Shown here: positions 51,351 through 61,536 of the stretch, one piece after another
Layout: each line of letters begins with the position of its first letter
Position numbering within the stretch: the first letter of the stretch is position 1
Assembly: GCA_964449465.1 (NCBI GenBank)
Contig: CAYVBK010000007.1
Coordinates: 87,167 to 151,166 of the forward strand
Origin: CAYRXM01 sp964449465
GTDB taxonomy: Bacteria > Chloroflexota > Anaerolineae > JAFGEY01
DNA: 64,000 bases
Reading direction: 5' to 3'
Notes under the pieces: model-generated
Told to the model about the DNA's origin: nothing
What the model saw: the letters and a program-made list of their open reading frames with translations, nothing else
Databases searched by the model: none
Position numbers and translations under genes: made by a program

Positions 51351-53699
51351 ATGGCCAGCAAATGGGAAACCAGGGTGGGACAACTGCGTTTGATAGATGG
51401 CATTCGCCAGGAAAGCCCGGCCAATATCGGGGTGGCCGAGCGGCGATCCTGGCTGTCGTTGGGACAGTACGACAAGGGACAGTTGTATGTCCTGATCGAG
51501 TTGAGCGGCCAGTCGTTTGGGCGCGAAGAGCAGTGCCGCGAGTTGGTGGCGGCGGTCACGCAAGAGTATCTGCGCACGCCCGGCACCGTCACCTATGGCC
51601 TGCGCCAGGCCGTTTTGCTGGCCAATGCCCAATTGACGCGCACCAATGTCCAGGTGAGCAGCGAGCATCGCCTGGGCGGCATTGCCTGTGTGGTGCTGCG
51701 CAACGGCGAGATATTTGTGGCGCAGGCCGGTTGGCCGATGGTTTACCTGGTGCAACGCGATCAGGTCAAGGCCTTTCCCGACACCATTCTGGAAGACGAA
51801 GAAGCCAGCATCCTCGGTCAACGCCCAACCACGCAGGTGCGGTTGTTTCACTCGGCGGTGCAGCCGGGCAACATGATCTTGATGGTAGACAGCCCGATGG
51901 CTCGACAGTTGGGTATCACCCGCATCGGCCAGGTGATGGGCGCCAGCATAGACCAGGCTATGCAAAATATCGAGGCGATGGCCCCAGCCGAAGATTGCTC
52001 TGCTGTGGTGATTCAGGTCGGTGGAGCGGCCGCCGCGCCGGGTGATTCACAGGCTGAGCGCTGGGCTTTTATGGCGGTAGAGCAGCCCGAAGCTGCCTCG
52101 CCGACCTCGTTTGACGATACCCCGGCCGTTGCTCGTGCCCAGCCCTCTCGCCAGATGGTGGTGAGACAAGAGATGTGGGACGATCAGGCCGCCTCGGCCG
52201 ATGTCGACGATTGGGCTGCGCAAGAGACATGGTTTGAGCCGGAACCGCAGGCGGCTTTTGAGACAGAGTCAGATATGCCCCATACGCCGCCGTCGGCGCG
52301 CTCGACATCCGGCCCGGCGGGCGCGCCCTGGCTGGCTCAGGCTCAATCGGTATTTCAAAATGTGGTCAAGGGGGTGAGCGGCGGTGCTCGCGCGCTGGGT
52401 GAGCGTGTATTGCCCGACCGTCGGCCCGAAGAAGCCGGCGCGGCGCGGCAGACGCAGCAGCGGACGCAACAGCGCCGGCGCAACGCGGCTCGCAGTCGTC
52501 GGCGCGGCGAAGAATCGCCGCAAAGCAAATGGTGGATCGCCGTCGCCATTGCCATTCCCCTGCTGGCCCTGCTGTTTGTGGGCGGTTACAAGCTCTATCA
52601 CGATTGGGCGCAGCGTTCACAGCTTCAGGCGCGGCTGGAAGCGCTGCGCAGCAAACGCAGCGCGGCAGTGAGCCATGCCGAAAGCCCGATGGTGGCCCGC
52701 GACGAGTGGCTCCAGGTTATTGATTTGGCCGACCAGGCTCTGGCCCTTCAGCCCGACCAGGCCGAGGCGATTCAGGTGCGCACCCTGGCCGAAACCGAAA
52801 TAGACCGTATTGATGGCGTGACCCGGCTGGGGACGCCAGCGCGCATTTTCAATTATACGGCAGCAGGCAGCTCGCCTACCCGCGTGATTGTGGCCGGGTT
52901 GGATGTCTATGTGCTGGATCGCGGCGGCGGATTTGTGTATCGGCACAGCCTGAACGAACTGCGCAACGCCCTGCGCAACCCCAACGCCGAACAGGTGTTG
53001 GTACAGCGAGGACAGCCGGTTCAGGGGCAAAATTTGGGCAATCTGGTTGACATGGCCTGGATGAAAGATGGCGGTGAACGACAGGCCGGCGCTCTGCTCA
53101 TCCTCGATGCCAATGGTCTGCTGCTGGAATATGACCCCACCTGGTCCAACTTTCAGGCGCAGACGATGGGCGGGCGCGATCAATGGCGCAGTCCTACCGC
53201 CATCAGGACCTATGACTCGAACCTGTACGTGCTGGATCCGCAGGCCAACCAGATTTTCAAATATACGCGCCGCCAGTTTACGGCTGCGCCGGCGCGCTGG
53301 TTTACGGATACGGGCATCAAACTGGCGCAGGCAATAGACCTGGGCATTGACGGCAGCATCGTGGTGCTGCACAGCGATGGCAAAATTGCCAAATATATGG
53401 CTGGCGCCGCGGCGACGTTCACCGTGACCCGTATGCCAAGCCCCCTGTCGGCTGCCGATGCCTTGTATATGGACATTCCCGAAATTGCCCAATCCATTTA
53501 TATCGCCGACCGTTCCGAAGGGCGCATTGTGCAGTTGGGGCGCGACGGCGTTTTTGTGCGTCAGTTCAAGTCGGCGCGCAGTCAGGAATCTGTTTTTGGG
53601 CAGTTGAGTGGCATTTTTGTGGATGAGGCCGGCGCAAAATTGTATTATGTCGCCGTCAATGCGCTGTACGTGGCCGATATGCCATTGGCACGGCAATAG
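51351..53699 (+). CDS. PP2C-like pseudophosphatase fused to membrane helix and beta-propeller
   Basis: Residues 1-225 of 782 follow the PP2C fold (TYGLRQAVLLANAQL, LGGIACVVLRNGEIFVAQAGWPMVYLV), but the metal motif DGMGG reads ELSGQ and GDSRAY reads GWPMVY, so catalysis is unlikely. A disordered acidic/Gln-rich linker (about 230-385), a membrane helix (WWIAVAIAIPLLALLFVGGY) and a short coiled stretch follow. The rest is an NHL/YWTD-like propeller (VYVLDRGGGFVYRHS, LYVLDPQANQIFKYT, IYIADRSEGRIVQLG). Inferred topology: pseudophosphatase inside, propeller outside, acting as a transmembrane signalling scaffold. GGGGAG precedes the ATG. Confidence 0.83.
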   Translation: MASKWETRVGQLRLIDGIRQESPANIGVAERRSWLSLGQYDKGQLYVLIELSGQSFGREEQCRELVAAVTQEYLRTPGTVTYGLRQAVLLANAQLTRTNVQVSSEHRLGGIACVVLRNGEIFVAQAGWPMVYLVQRDQVKAFPDTILEDEEASILGQRPTTQVRLFHSAVQPGNMILMVDSPMARQLGITRIGQVMGASIDQAMQNIEAMAPAEDCSAVVIQVGGAAAAPGDSQAERWAFMAVEQPEAASPTSFDDTPAVARAQPSRQMVVRQEMWDDQAASADVDDWAAQETWFEPEPQAAFETESDMPHTPPSARSTSGPAGAPWLAQAQSVFQNVVKGVSGGARALGERVLPDRRPEEAGAARQTQQRTQQRRRNAARSRRRGEESPQSKWWIAVAIAIPLLALLFVGGYKLYHDWAQRSQLQARLEALRSKRSAAVSHAESPMVARDEWLQVIDLADQALALQPDQAEAIQVRTLAETEIDRIDGVTRLGTPARIFNYTAAGSSPTRVIVAGLDVYVLDRGGGFVYRHSLNELRNALRNPNAEQVLVQRGQPVQGQNLGNLVDMAWMKDGGERQAGALLILDANGLLLEYDPTWSNFQAQTMGGRDQWRSPTAIRTYDSNLYVLDPQANQIFKYTRRQFTAAPARWFTDTGIKLAQAIDLGIDGSIVVLHSDGKIAKYMAGAAATFTVTRMPSPLSAADALYMDIPEIAQSIYIADRSEGRIVQLGRDGVFVRQFKSARSQESVFGQLSGIFVDEAGAKLYYVAVNALYVADMPLARQ

Positions 53700-53736
53700 T
53701 CAGGTTGATATTCAAGCCCGGTTTTTGGAGGATGAG

Positions 53737-54675
53737 ATGAAGGTTTTGGTTACAGGGGGGGCCGGCTTTATCGGCTCACATGTGGTAGATGCATTGATCC
53801 AGGCGCAGCATCAGGTGGCGGTGGTAGATTGCCTGTGGGAGCGCGGCGGCGGACGGATGGAGAATGTCAATCCGCAGGCCGCCTTTTATCGGGTGGATGT
53901 GCGCGACGCCGCACTGGCCGATGTGTTTGCCCAAGAGCAGCCCGAGGTGGTCTGTCATCTGGCGGCTCAGCATAGCGTCAAGCTCTCGAATGAGGACCCT
54001 ATCTATGATGCACAGGTCAACATTTTGGGGTTGATCAACCTGCTGCAATGCTGCAGCCGATTTGGCACGCGCAAGATTGTTTTTTCGTCATCTGGAGCCA
54101 TTTATGGCACGGTGGATCTGATGCCTATTGACGAAGAAACGCCATTGCGTCCCCAGTCGCCTTATGGCATTACCAAAATGAGCAGCGAGTTTTATCTGCG
54201 TCACTGGCACGACGCGCACGGTCTCACTTTTACCGCCCTGCGTTATGGCAATGTGTATGGGCCGCGCCAAGACCCGGCCGGCGAGGCTGGGGTGATTGCC
54301 ATCTTTACCGGGCGCATCTTGCAAGGCGAGCAGGTGCGCATCGAGTGGGATGGCGAGCAGCAAAAGGACTATGTCTATGTGGGTGACATTGCCCGCGCCA
54401 ATCTGCTGGCCCTCGAACGGGGTGACAATGAATCGCTCTGTATCGCCACCGGGCAAGGCACTTCGGTCAACACCCTTTACCGCCGCCTGGTGCAGATTGT
54501 CGGCTGCCCGTCCAATGTGGTCTATGCGCCCAAACGGCCCGGCGACATTTATCTGAGCTATTTCAACTGTCGCAAGGCCAGGGAAGAATTGGGCTGGACA
54601 GCGCAGGTTGAATTGGAGCAAGGCCTGGCTCTGACCGTCGAGTATTTTCGCAGCAAACTGGCCAGCGGCTGCTAA
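53737..54675 (+). CDS. NAD-dependent UDP-sugar epimerase (GalE-like)
   Basis: The 312-residue extended SDR has VTGGAGFIGSHV (NAD site), SSSGAIYG (Ser), SPYGITKMSSE (Tyr-x3-Lys), ALRYGNVYGPRQDP and RPGDIYLSYFNCRKAREELGW. It would interconvert UDP-glucose/UDP-galactose or uronate or GlcNAc forms; the specificity is unresolved. ATG 53737 follows GGAGG. If UDP-galacturonate is made by the 9630/10846 pair, a UDP-uronate 4-epimerase is a plausible role. Confidence 0.88.
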   Translation: MKVLVTGGAGFIGSHVVDALIQAQHQVAVVDCLWERGGGRMENVNPQAAFYRVDVRDAALADVFAQEQPEVVCHLAAQHSVKLSNEDPIYDAQVNILGLINLLQCCSRFGTRKIVFSSSGAIYGTVDLMPIDEETPLRPQSPYGITKMSSEFYLRHWHDAHGLTFTALRYGNVYGPRQDPAGEAGVIAIFTGRILQGEQVRIEWDGEQQKDYVYVGDIARANLLALERGDNESLCIATGQGTSVNTLYRRLVQIVGCPSNVVYAPKRPGDIYLSYFNCRKAREELGWTAQVELEQGLALTVEYFRSKLASGC

Positions 54676-54763
54676 ATCGGCTAGAGGCAAGTCAGCATCT
54701 TGCTGGCAGCTGTCAGGATGATGGCGTTTCGAGGATACGGTTATCTGTTGTCTTGATGCCAGG

Positions 54764-54794
54764 AACGCCAGGAGTTTTAGTTGCTCCTGGCGTT
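54764..54794. terminator. Hairpin between convergent genes
   Basis: A perfect 11-base stem (AACGCCAGGAG / CTCCTGGCGTT) and a 9-base loop lie between the convergent epimerase and glycosyltransferase genes. T-runs are short on both sides, so it is a modest bidirectional terminator. Confidence 0.6.
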
Positions 54795-54808
54795 CTTGTG
54801 TTGAGTAG

Positions 54809-55987
54809 TCAGACGAGTTTTTCAAATACCTCGGAAACGGTGCGCTGCGCAATGTGTTCCCAGGTAAATTGCTGCGCCAGCCGGCGCGCTCCATCGCCGA
54901 TGCGTTGGCGCAGAGTCGGGTCGGTCTGGAGGCGGCGAGCGGCCTGTTCAAGCGACCGGGCGTTTTGGGGCGGTGTCAGCAGCACATTTTCTCCGTCTAC
55001 CAGTTCGGGCAGTTGTATGCGCGGCGTTGTGCTGACAATGGCGCAGCCGTGCGCCAGGGCCGCGTGCAGGCTGCCCCGCCGAAACGAGATGCCATCGCGA
55101 TAGGGCAGCATCATTGCATCGCTGCTCAGCAGCGCCGCCGACACCTCGGCCGGCGGCACATATCCCGTCCACTGTACCCGTTCGATGACCCCCAGTTCGC
55201 GCATCAGCCCTTCCACCCGGTCGGCATACGCCTGGTTGGTCGGATCGCTGCTGCCCACCCGCCCGCCGATCATCAGCAGATGAGTGTCGCAAGGGGCCAG
55301 AGCCAGCGCCCGCACCAGCGTTTCGCCGCCCTTGCTCTCGTTCAAAAAGCCAAAATAGGCCCACACAAACGAGCCAGGGCCATAGCCGCGCTGCCGTCGC
55401 CAGGCCTCTCGATCAAAATTGGGCGGCGGATTGACCGCAATGTTCGAGCCGATGGGGATTTGGTGCCAGCGATCGGGCGGCGAGGCCAGAAATTGCCAGG
55501 AGCGTGCCGTGTTCAGGTCTTCAGCGTTGGTGACGATGGCGGCATGGCTGTGGCGCGCCAGCAATCGCACAGCCCATCCCCGCAGCGGGCCGGCTTTGGG
55601 AAACAGATAGGGCGTTTGCAGGTCGTGGAATGTGATCACCAGGGGCGGCATGGCGCGGCTGCGTCCGATCCGCCAGGGCAGCAGGTTGATCGCCGGGCTG
55701 CGCATATCGTACGCCGCGGCCTGATATTGAACGTTGACCACATCGGGCTGCACCTGGTGGATGGCCGCGGCGATGGGCGACCAGCACGCCCGCGTCCAGG
55801 CCGGCACAACGGGCAGCACCTGCCAGGGCAGAGATTGAGGCGAGGGGTAAGCATCGCGGAGCGTTTGCGACACCACCACCCAGACCTGGTGGCCCTGCGC
55901 CGTCCAGGCATGGGCTATCTCGCGGGTATAGTCGCCGACGCCGCCTTGCATAGGAGGAAATTCGCCGCTGATCAACACGATGCGCAT
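54809..55987 (-). CDS. Family 4 glycosyltransferase
   Basis: The 392-residue GT-B protein opens MRIVLISGEFPPMQGGVGDY, typical of GT4 acceptor sites. FVWAYFGFLNESKGGETLVRA opens the donor domain, and YRDGISFRRGSLHAALAHGCAIVST is the EX7E-like region, with the first Glu not obvious. It would add hexose to a lipid or glycan at the cytoplasmic face. It starts 11 bases after the serine hydrolase ends. ATG 55987 is preferred because longer readings have no GT4 homology. Confidence 0.88.
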   Translation of the reverse strand: MRIVLISGEFPPMQGGVGDYTREIAHAWTAQGHQVWVVVSQTLRDAYPSPQSLPWQVLPVVPAWTRACWSPIAAAIHQVQPDVVNVQYQAAAYDMRSPAINLLPWRIGRSRAMPPLVITFHDLQTPYLFPKAGPLRGWAVRLLARHSHAAIVTNAEDLNTARSWQFLASPPDRWHQIPIGSNIAVNPPPNFDREAWRRQRGYGPGSFVWAYFGFLNESKGGETLVRALALAPCDTHLLMIGGRVGSSDPTNQAYADRVEGLMRELGVIERVQWTGYVPPAEVSAALLSSDAMMLPYRDGISFRRGSLHAALAHGCAIVSTTPRIQLPELVDGENVLLTPPQNARSLEQAARRLQTDPTLRQRIGDGARRLAQQFTWEHIAQRTVSEVFEKLV

Positions 55988-55998
55988 TGCCGCCCGAC

Positions 55999-57195
<1,197 letters not shown>

Positions 57196-57208
57196 AAATT
57201 TACCTTTC

Positions 57209-58078
57209 TTAAAATGTCCAGGCTTCCGAATCGGGACGCAGGCAGTGATGCTCGTCGTCCCAATCTGACAGTACGGTTTGCGCCACCTGGCGCGGGCGGA
57301 TGGAGCAGGCAGAACACGGTGGAAATTCCTCGTTGCCTTGGCGCAGCAGGCTCTCGATCACCGCCAGGCCATCACGCAGACGAAACAAGGTGGCTGTACA
57401 TGGACCGATGCGCTTTTGACGATATAGCCCGCGCACGGCCATCAACAGGGCATAGCGATTTTGGTCGGTCCAGGGGCAAGAGCCGTTTCGCCAGCCCCAG
57501 GTGCGTCCCATCACCTGCCGTCCATCGGGCAGAGCGATTGCATAGGTCTCACTGCGCCGCCCCAGACAGGGCGCCTTTACCAGGGTTTCGACCACGTGAT
57601 GAAAGGTGTTGGCGCGGTAATCCACGCCCAGCAGCAGGCCATAACCATCATCGGCCAGCAGCAGGCCCAGAGGAGAGTCTGCGCCCATCGTCAGGGTGCG
57701 ATGATGGTTTTGCACGTATCGTTCTGCGTTTTTGCCCCAGGCAGCAAAGGGATGTGTGGGGTTCAGGCTGCGCCGTACGTCGGGCATGCGCCAAAACGCG
57801 TCGGGGATGGCTCCGTTGATCGTGGGTGTGCGTAGAGGGTCATAGCAACCCGGTCCACCCGGCTTGAAAGGCATGCCGTGATTGAACGAGGGCATCAGCA
57901 GCGTGCCTTGAGGGGTCAGCACATCCATCAACGCAGCAATGACGGTGGGCGCGCCGCCTACCACATAGCCCAAACTGCTGAGCGACGAGTGGACGATCAA
58001 CCCCATGCCGGCGCGCACGCCCAGGGCATCCAGGCCGGCACACAAGGTCGAACGATTGAGCGGGGGAAAAGATTCCAT
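57209..58078 (-). CDS. AAC(3)-family N-acetyltransferase-like protein
   Basis: The 289-residue protein has LIVHSSLSSLGYVVGGAPTV (acetyl-CoA loop), TLLMPSFNH and NPTHPFAAWG with the family His. These mark the aminoglycoside 3-N-acetyltransferase/YokD fold. Many members act on metabolites other than antibiotics. A C-terminal CSACSIRPRQ stretch is an unusual Cys pair. It starts three bases after the methyltransferase stop with AAGGA upstream. Confidence 0.87.
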   Translation of the reverse strand: MESFPPLNRSTLCAGLDALGVRAGMGLIVHSSLSSLGYVVGGAPTVIAALMDVLTPQGTLLMPSFNHGMPFKPGGPGCYDPLRTPTINGAIPDAFWRMPDVRRSLNPTHPFAAWGKNAERYVQNHHRTLTMGADSPLGLLLADDGYGLLLGVDYRANTFHHVVETLVKAPCLGRRSETYAIALPDGRQVMGRTWGWRNGSCPWTDQNRYALLMAVRGLYRQKRIGPCTATLFRLRDGLAVIESLLRQGNEEFPPCSACSIRPRQVAQTVLSDWDDEHHCLRPDSEAWTF

Positions 58079-58081
58079 TCA

Positions 58082-59008
58082 TCAGTCCTTTTGTGGCTTG
58101 CGGGCATACATCGTAAACAGGTCGCCAAAATTGACCGGCATGACCCAGCCGGCGATGCCCAGCGTTTTGACCGCCCGCTCGGCAAACCGGCCCAGCGGCA
58201 TGCTCCAGCCCGACAGCCGCGAAACCAGATAGCCCAGGTGCAGGTAACGACCCTGCACCCGCCACGAGTCTACTTGCAGGCCGGCCTTTTCCAGCAAAGC
58301 GGCCAGAGTGCGGGGAGAATAATAGACCAGGTGCATTTCCACCAGCCAGGGCCAATATCGCCCCATCAGGCGGGCAAACAGGCTTTCGATATTCATCGAG
58401 TGAACACAAAATACCCCACCGGGCTTGAGGATGCGGGCAGTCTCGCGGAAATCGGCCAGCGGGTCGGCCAGGTGTTCGGCCACATCCCACATGGTTACCA
58501 CATCAAACGAAGCTGTTTCCAGGTCGGTCTGACGCAGCGTGCCTTGAATCATGTTCAAGCCGCGTCCGCGGCCCTGCTCCACAGCCCACTGCGATGGTTC
58601 CAGTCCCCAGGCCTCCCAGCCGCGCTCTTGGGCCACCTCGACAAAAATGCCCACGTGTGCGCCTACATCTAGCAGGCGGCGCCCCGGCGCGGGGGTGATC
58701 AAGGCGTCCAGCGGGCGGATGTTGCGTCGAAAGGTCAAAAAACGCCCCTCACGCTCATCCACGTAACGTGGCTCGACAACGGCCTCATAGTCATTCAGGA
58801 TTTCATCGGGATGGCGGCGCGGGTCGGTGTAGACCAGGCCACATCGTCGGCATTGGACGATGCGGTAATGTTGTCCATAACTCAGAGTGGTACAATAGAA
58901 ATGTTCAGGATCGGCCGGATGGCCGTTGACATTGGCTTCGGGCATGGTGCTGGGAAAGCGCACCCGCGCATCGTCAGCACCACATAAAAGGCAGCAAATA
59001 TGCTCCAC
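58082..59008 (-). CDS. SAM methyltransferase with N-terminal zinc-ribbon
   Basis: The 308-residue protein has four N-terminal Cys (CCLLCGADD and CRRCGLVYTDPRR) forming a probable zinc site. The methyltransferase core follows (LLDVGAHVGIFVEVAQERGW, FDVVTMWDVAEHLADP, LKPGGVFCVHS). This type 23 group often modifies sugars or polyketide precursors. It starts at GTG 59008 with a poor ribosome site. Confidence 0.87.
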   Translation of the reverse strand: MEHICCLLCGADDARVRFPSTMPEANVNGHPADPEHFYCTTLSYGQHYRIVQCRRCGLVYTDPRRHPDEILNDYEAVVEPRYVDEREGRFLTFRRNIRPLDALITPAPGRRLLDVGAHVGIFVEVAQERGWEAWGLEPSQWAVEQGRGRGLNMIQGTLRQTDLETASFDVVTMWDVAEHLADPLADFRETARILKPGGVFCVHSMNIESLFARLMGRYWPWLVEMHLVYYSPRTLAALLEKAGLQVDSWRVQGRYLHLGYLVSRLSGWSMPLGRFAERAVKTLGIAGWVMPVNFGDLFTMYARKPQKD

Positions 59009-59049
59009 GATTCTTTTTCTTTCGTTGTTTTACAAACATCTACAATCGT

Positions 59050-60018
59050 CTATAACCAGCCTCGTCGTTTGAAAAACAGCAGCATCCCGCCGGCAATGAT
59101 CGCAAAAGAGGCCCAAACCAGGGAATAGCTGAACGGCCATTGCAGTTCGGGCATATAGACAAAGTTCATGCCATACACGCCGGCCAGAAAAGACAGGGGC
59201 AAAAAGATGGTTGAGACAATGGTCAATGCCTTCATCACCTCATTGAGGCGGTTGGACGTGGCCGACAGGTAAATATCCAGCGCGCCGCTGACGACGTCGC
59301 GCACCGATTCGCTGAGGTCATGGATGCGTACCAGGTGATCATAAATATCGCGGTAATAGATGCGCCGCTGTGGAGAGATTTGGGGCATGTCATCGCGGCT
59401 GAGGCGGTTCAACACCTCGCGCTGTGGAATGATGATGCGCCGCAGAGTGAGAATGTTGTGCTTGAGCGCCAGGATGCGCGTCAGCGTGTCGGGCTGCGGG
59501 TGTGCCAGCACATGATCTTCGAGTTGGTCAATCTCTTCATCCATTGCATCAATTAACGGCATATAGCCGTCAATCATCTCGTCCAGCAGGGCATAGCACA
59601 GCCAGTCGGCGCCTTGGCGGTATAGCCGCTCGTCGCGCTCGATGTGCTGCCAGATCGAGCGCACAAAAGGCATATCGGGGATCAATGTGCAGGTGACCAG
59701 ATAATTTTTGCCCAAAAAGCAGTCCAACTCGGCTGTCTGGATGTCCAGTCCGGGGCGTAGCCCATGAACGATAAAGAACAAATAGCTGCCGAAATTGTCC
59801 AGTTTGGGTGATTGGTATCCATTACTTTGACAATCTTCAATAGCCAGAGGATGAAAGTGAAAAATTTCGTTCAATATGGTTTGAAATTCCTGATCGGAAG
59901 GCTGCTCCAGATGCACCCACAGCAGCCCGTTGGTATCCTGGGCGGCCTGGCGCATTTGCTCCGGCGACAGGTTCCAGATGGGTTGTTCACTGCTGTGGCA
60001 ATAGAGCGAACGGATCAT
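59050..60018 (-). CDS. corA: CorA-family Mg2+/Co2+ transporter
   Basis: The 322-residue protein has a cytoplasmic helical funnel followed by two C-terminal membrane helices (LTIVSTIFLPLSFLAGVYG and WPFSYSLVWASFAIIAGGML). The YGMNF selectivity motif is between them. It forms a pentameric divalent-cation channel. AGGGGG precedes ATG 60018. Confidence 0.95.
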   Translation of the reverse strand: MIRSLYCHSSEQPIWNLSPEQMRQAAQDTNGLLWVHLEQPSDQEFQTILNEIFHFHPLAIEDCQSNGYQSPKLDNFGSYLFFIVHGLRPGLDIQTAELDCFLGKNYLVTCTLIPDMPFVRSIWQHIERDERLYRQGADWLCYALLDEMIDGYMPLIDAMDEEIDQLEDHVLAHPQPDTLTRILALKHNILTLRRIIIPQREVLNRLSRDDMPQISPQRRIYYRDIYDHLVRIHDLSESVRDVVSGALDIYLSATSNRLNEVMKALTIVSTIFLPLSFLAGVYGMNFVYMPELQWPFSYSLVWASFAIIAGGMLLFFKRRGWL

Positions 60019-60033
60019 ACAGCCCCCTACCGT

Positions 60034-60378
60034 TCAACATGACAGGTGTAGTGCGGCGACGACACGCTCGCCCTGCGCGGCCAGGCGGTTGAATACCTGG
60101 CAGGCCTGGCGCGTTTTTTCGATATACAAGGCGACGCCGCGCCGTTCAATCTCGGTGCGAATTTCAGTCGGTGTTTGCATCAGGCCGAAAAAGCCGCTGC
60201 CGATCACCAGCGCGGTTGGCATAGCAGCCCAAATCTCGTTCAGGTCGGCGATGATCAGGCGATGCCCTTCTTGCCGCCACCAGCCATCCCACACCCGGTT
60301 GGGCAGCAGGATCACGTCGCGAGTGAATGTCTGCCCATCTATGACAATTCGTCCAAAAGCATAATCCTCAATTTTCAT
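60034..60378 (-). CDS. Mth938/NDUFAF3-like (DUF498) domain protein
   Basis: The 114-residue protein begins with the family pattern MKIEDYAFGRIVIDGQTFTRDV and has GSGFFGLMQTPTEIRTEIERRG, typical of the Mth938/DUF498 fold. The family includes respiratory complex I assembly factor NDUFAF3, but its bacterial role is unknown. CAGGAGG precedes ATG 60378, and it overlaps the P-loop gene by 11 bases. Confidence 0.85.
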   Translation of the reverse strand: MKIEDYAFGRIVIDGQTFTRDVILLPNRVWDGWWRQEGHRLIIADLNEIWAAMPTALVIGSGFFGLMQTPTEIRTEIERRGVALYIEKTRQACQVFNRLAAQGERVVAALHLSC

Positions 60379-60775
60379 CGGCGCCTCCTGAGGATTGCAC
60401 CGGCATGATGCCCCGTTCTTGCAAAAAGTCGGCCACCCGACCGGCCACCTGTTCGCGGGTTAGATTGTCGGTGGGCAGATATAGGTGGCAGTGCGCCCGG
60501 GCATGCGCCAGCCGGCGGTGCTGCTCGTCCAGGTCGGCCTGTGTCCAATCGCTGCGCCGCTGACGTTGAGCCACGGTCGGCAGGGTGACGTCCAAAAAGA
60601 TCAGCACGTCGGCATGTGAGACGCGCTGCCACAACTGTGGCACAAACGAGTGTTCCTGGCCGCAGGCATGGATGGTGTATCCGCGCCTGCGCAGGTTGCT
60701 CACCAACGTGCTTTTGCCGGCGGCACACGGCCCTACTACCACAATGCGCGGCCGACATGGGCCATCCTCATCCAT
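60368..60775 (-). CDS. Small P-loop NTPase (kinase-like)
   Basis: The 135-residue protein has Walker A GPCAAGKSTLVSNLRRRGY and a possible Walker B VLIFLDVTLPT, with a short lid region of basic residues (QRQRRSDWTQADLDEQHRR). It looks like a minimal nucleoside/metabolite kinase or adenylate-kinase-like protein. It starts at ATG 60775, overlapping the phosphatase stop by eight bases, and overlaps the Mth938-like gene. Confidence 0.75.
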   Translation of the reverse strand: MDEDGPCRPRIVVVGPCAAGKSTLVSNLRRRGYTIHACGQEHSFVPQLWQRVSHADVLIFLDVTLPTVAQRQRRSDWTQADLDEQHRRLAHARAHCHLYLPTDNLTREQVAGRVADFLQERGIMPVQSSGGADEN

Positions 60776-61523
60776 AGTTGACCGTCTGCGGGGGGATGTC
60801 TTTGATCCGAATGGGGAACTCGACCTGCATGCGGCGCACCTGTTCCTGGTTGAGCCCGGCCGGCCGGACATAGACAATCAGCACGCTAATGTCGTCGGCG
60901 GGGCGGCCCTGATCGTAGGTGATGGCGGTGTTCAACAGGCTGTCGGCCAGCGTGTGGGGCAGCGCGTCGCTTTGGGTCAGCCAGGCCTGCACCTGAGCGA
61001 GAATGTCCACCGACCGGCCATATCGTGCGCCGGCATGCAGCAGGCCGTCGGTAAAGGCCACGATGCAGCAGCGCGGTTGCAGCGGCAACTCGACAACCAC
61101 CGGCTTGGTCCAGGTATGGATGCCGACCGGTTCAGATGATTCGTCCCACATCCAGGTTTTTTCTTGGGTCGAAACAAGCACCGGGCAATGGCTGTTGCGC
61201 GACAGGACAATGGTCTCAGTTTGCATATCAATCGAGACAATGTTCAGTGTGGCCGAGACCTGTCCGCCGCGCATGGTGCGCAAATAGTCGTGCGCTGCGC
61301 GGGCCACGGCACCGTCGCGCACACCGTCGCCCAGCAAAGAGACGGCTTTGCGCACCACCATATTGCTGATGGATTTGGCGGCCTTGCCGCTGCGTTGGCC
61401 GTCTACCAGCACCAGCGACAGCCCGCCATGCGGCCGTTCGATCATTTCCAGCGAATCGCCGCTTTCACCGGCGGCATATTTGGCTATTTTGGCTACGGCA
61501 ACATGCACTTGCAACTGAGACAT
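60768..61523 (-). CDS. SpoIIE-type PP2C phosphatase
   Basis: The 251-residue protein has the SpoIIE/RsbU metal sites: LSLVLVDGQRSGKAAK (DG), FTDGLLHAGARYG and ADDISVLIVYV, all with the Asp kept, so it looks active. It has no regulatory domain beyond a short N-terminus. Such phosphatases dephosphorylate anti-anti-sigma factors or other Ser/Thr-phosphate proteins; no partner is adjacent. ATG 61523 has GGAG at good spacing. Confidence 0.85.
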   Translation of the reverse strand: MSQLQVHVAVAKIAKYAAGESGDSLEMIERPHGGLSLVLVDGQRSGKAAKSISNMVVRKAVSLLGDGVRDGAVARAAHDYLRTMRGGQVSATLNIVSIDMQTETIVLSRNSHCPVLVSTQEKTWMWDESSEPVGIHTWTKPVVVELPLQPRCCIVAFTDGLLHAGARYGRSVDILAQVQAWLTQSDALPHTLADSLLNTAITYDQGRPADDISVLIVYVRPAGLNQEQVRRMQVEFPIRIKDIPPQTVNYG

Positions 61524-61536
61524 CAATTTGCTCCGC

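Noticed and set aside
57209..58078. Reading the AAC(3)-like gene as aminoglycoside resistance
   Set aside because: The family fold is clear but many members have other substrates; there is no resistance context.
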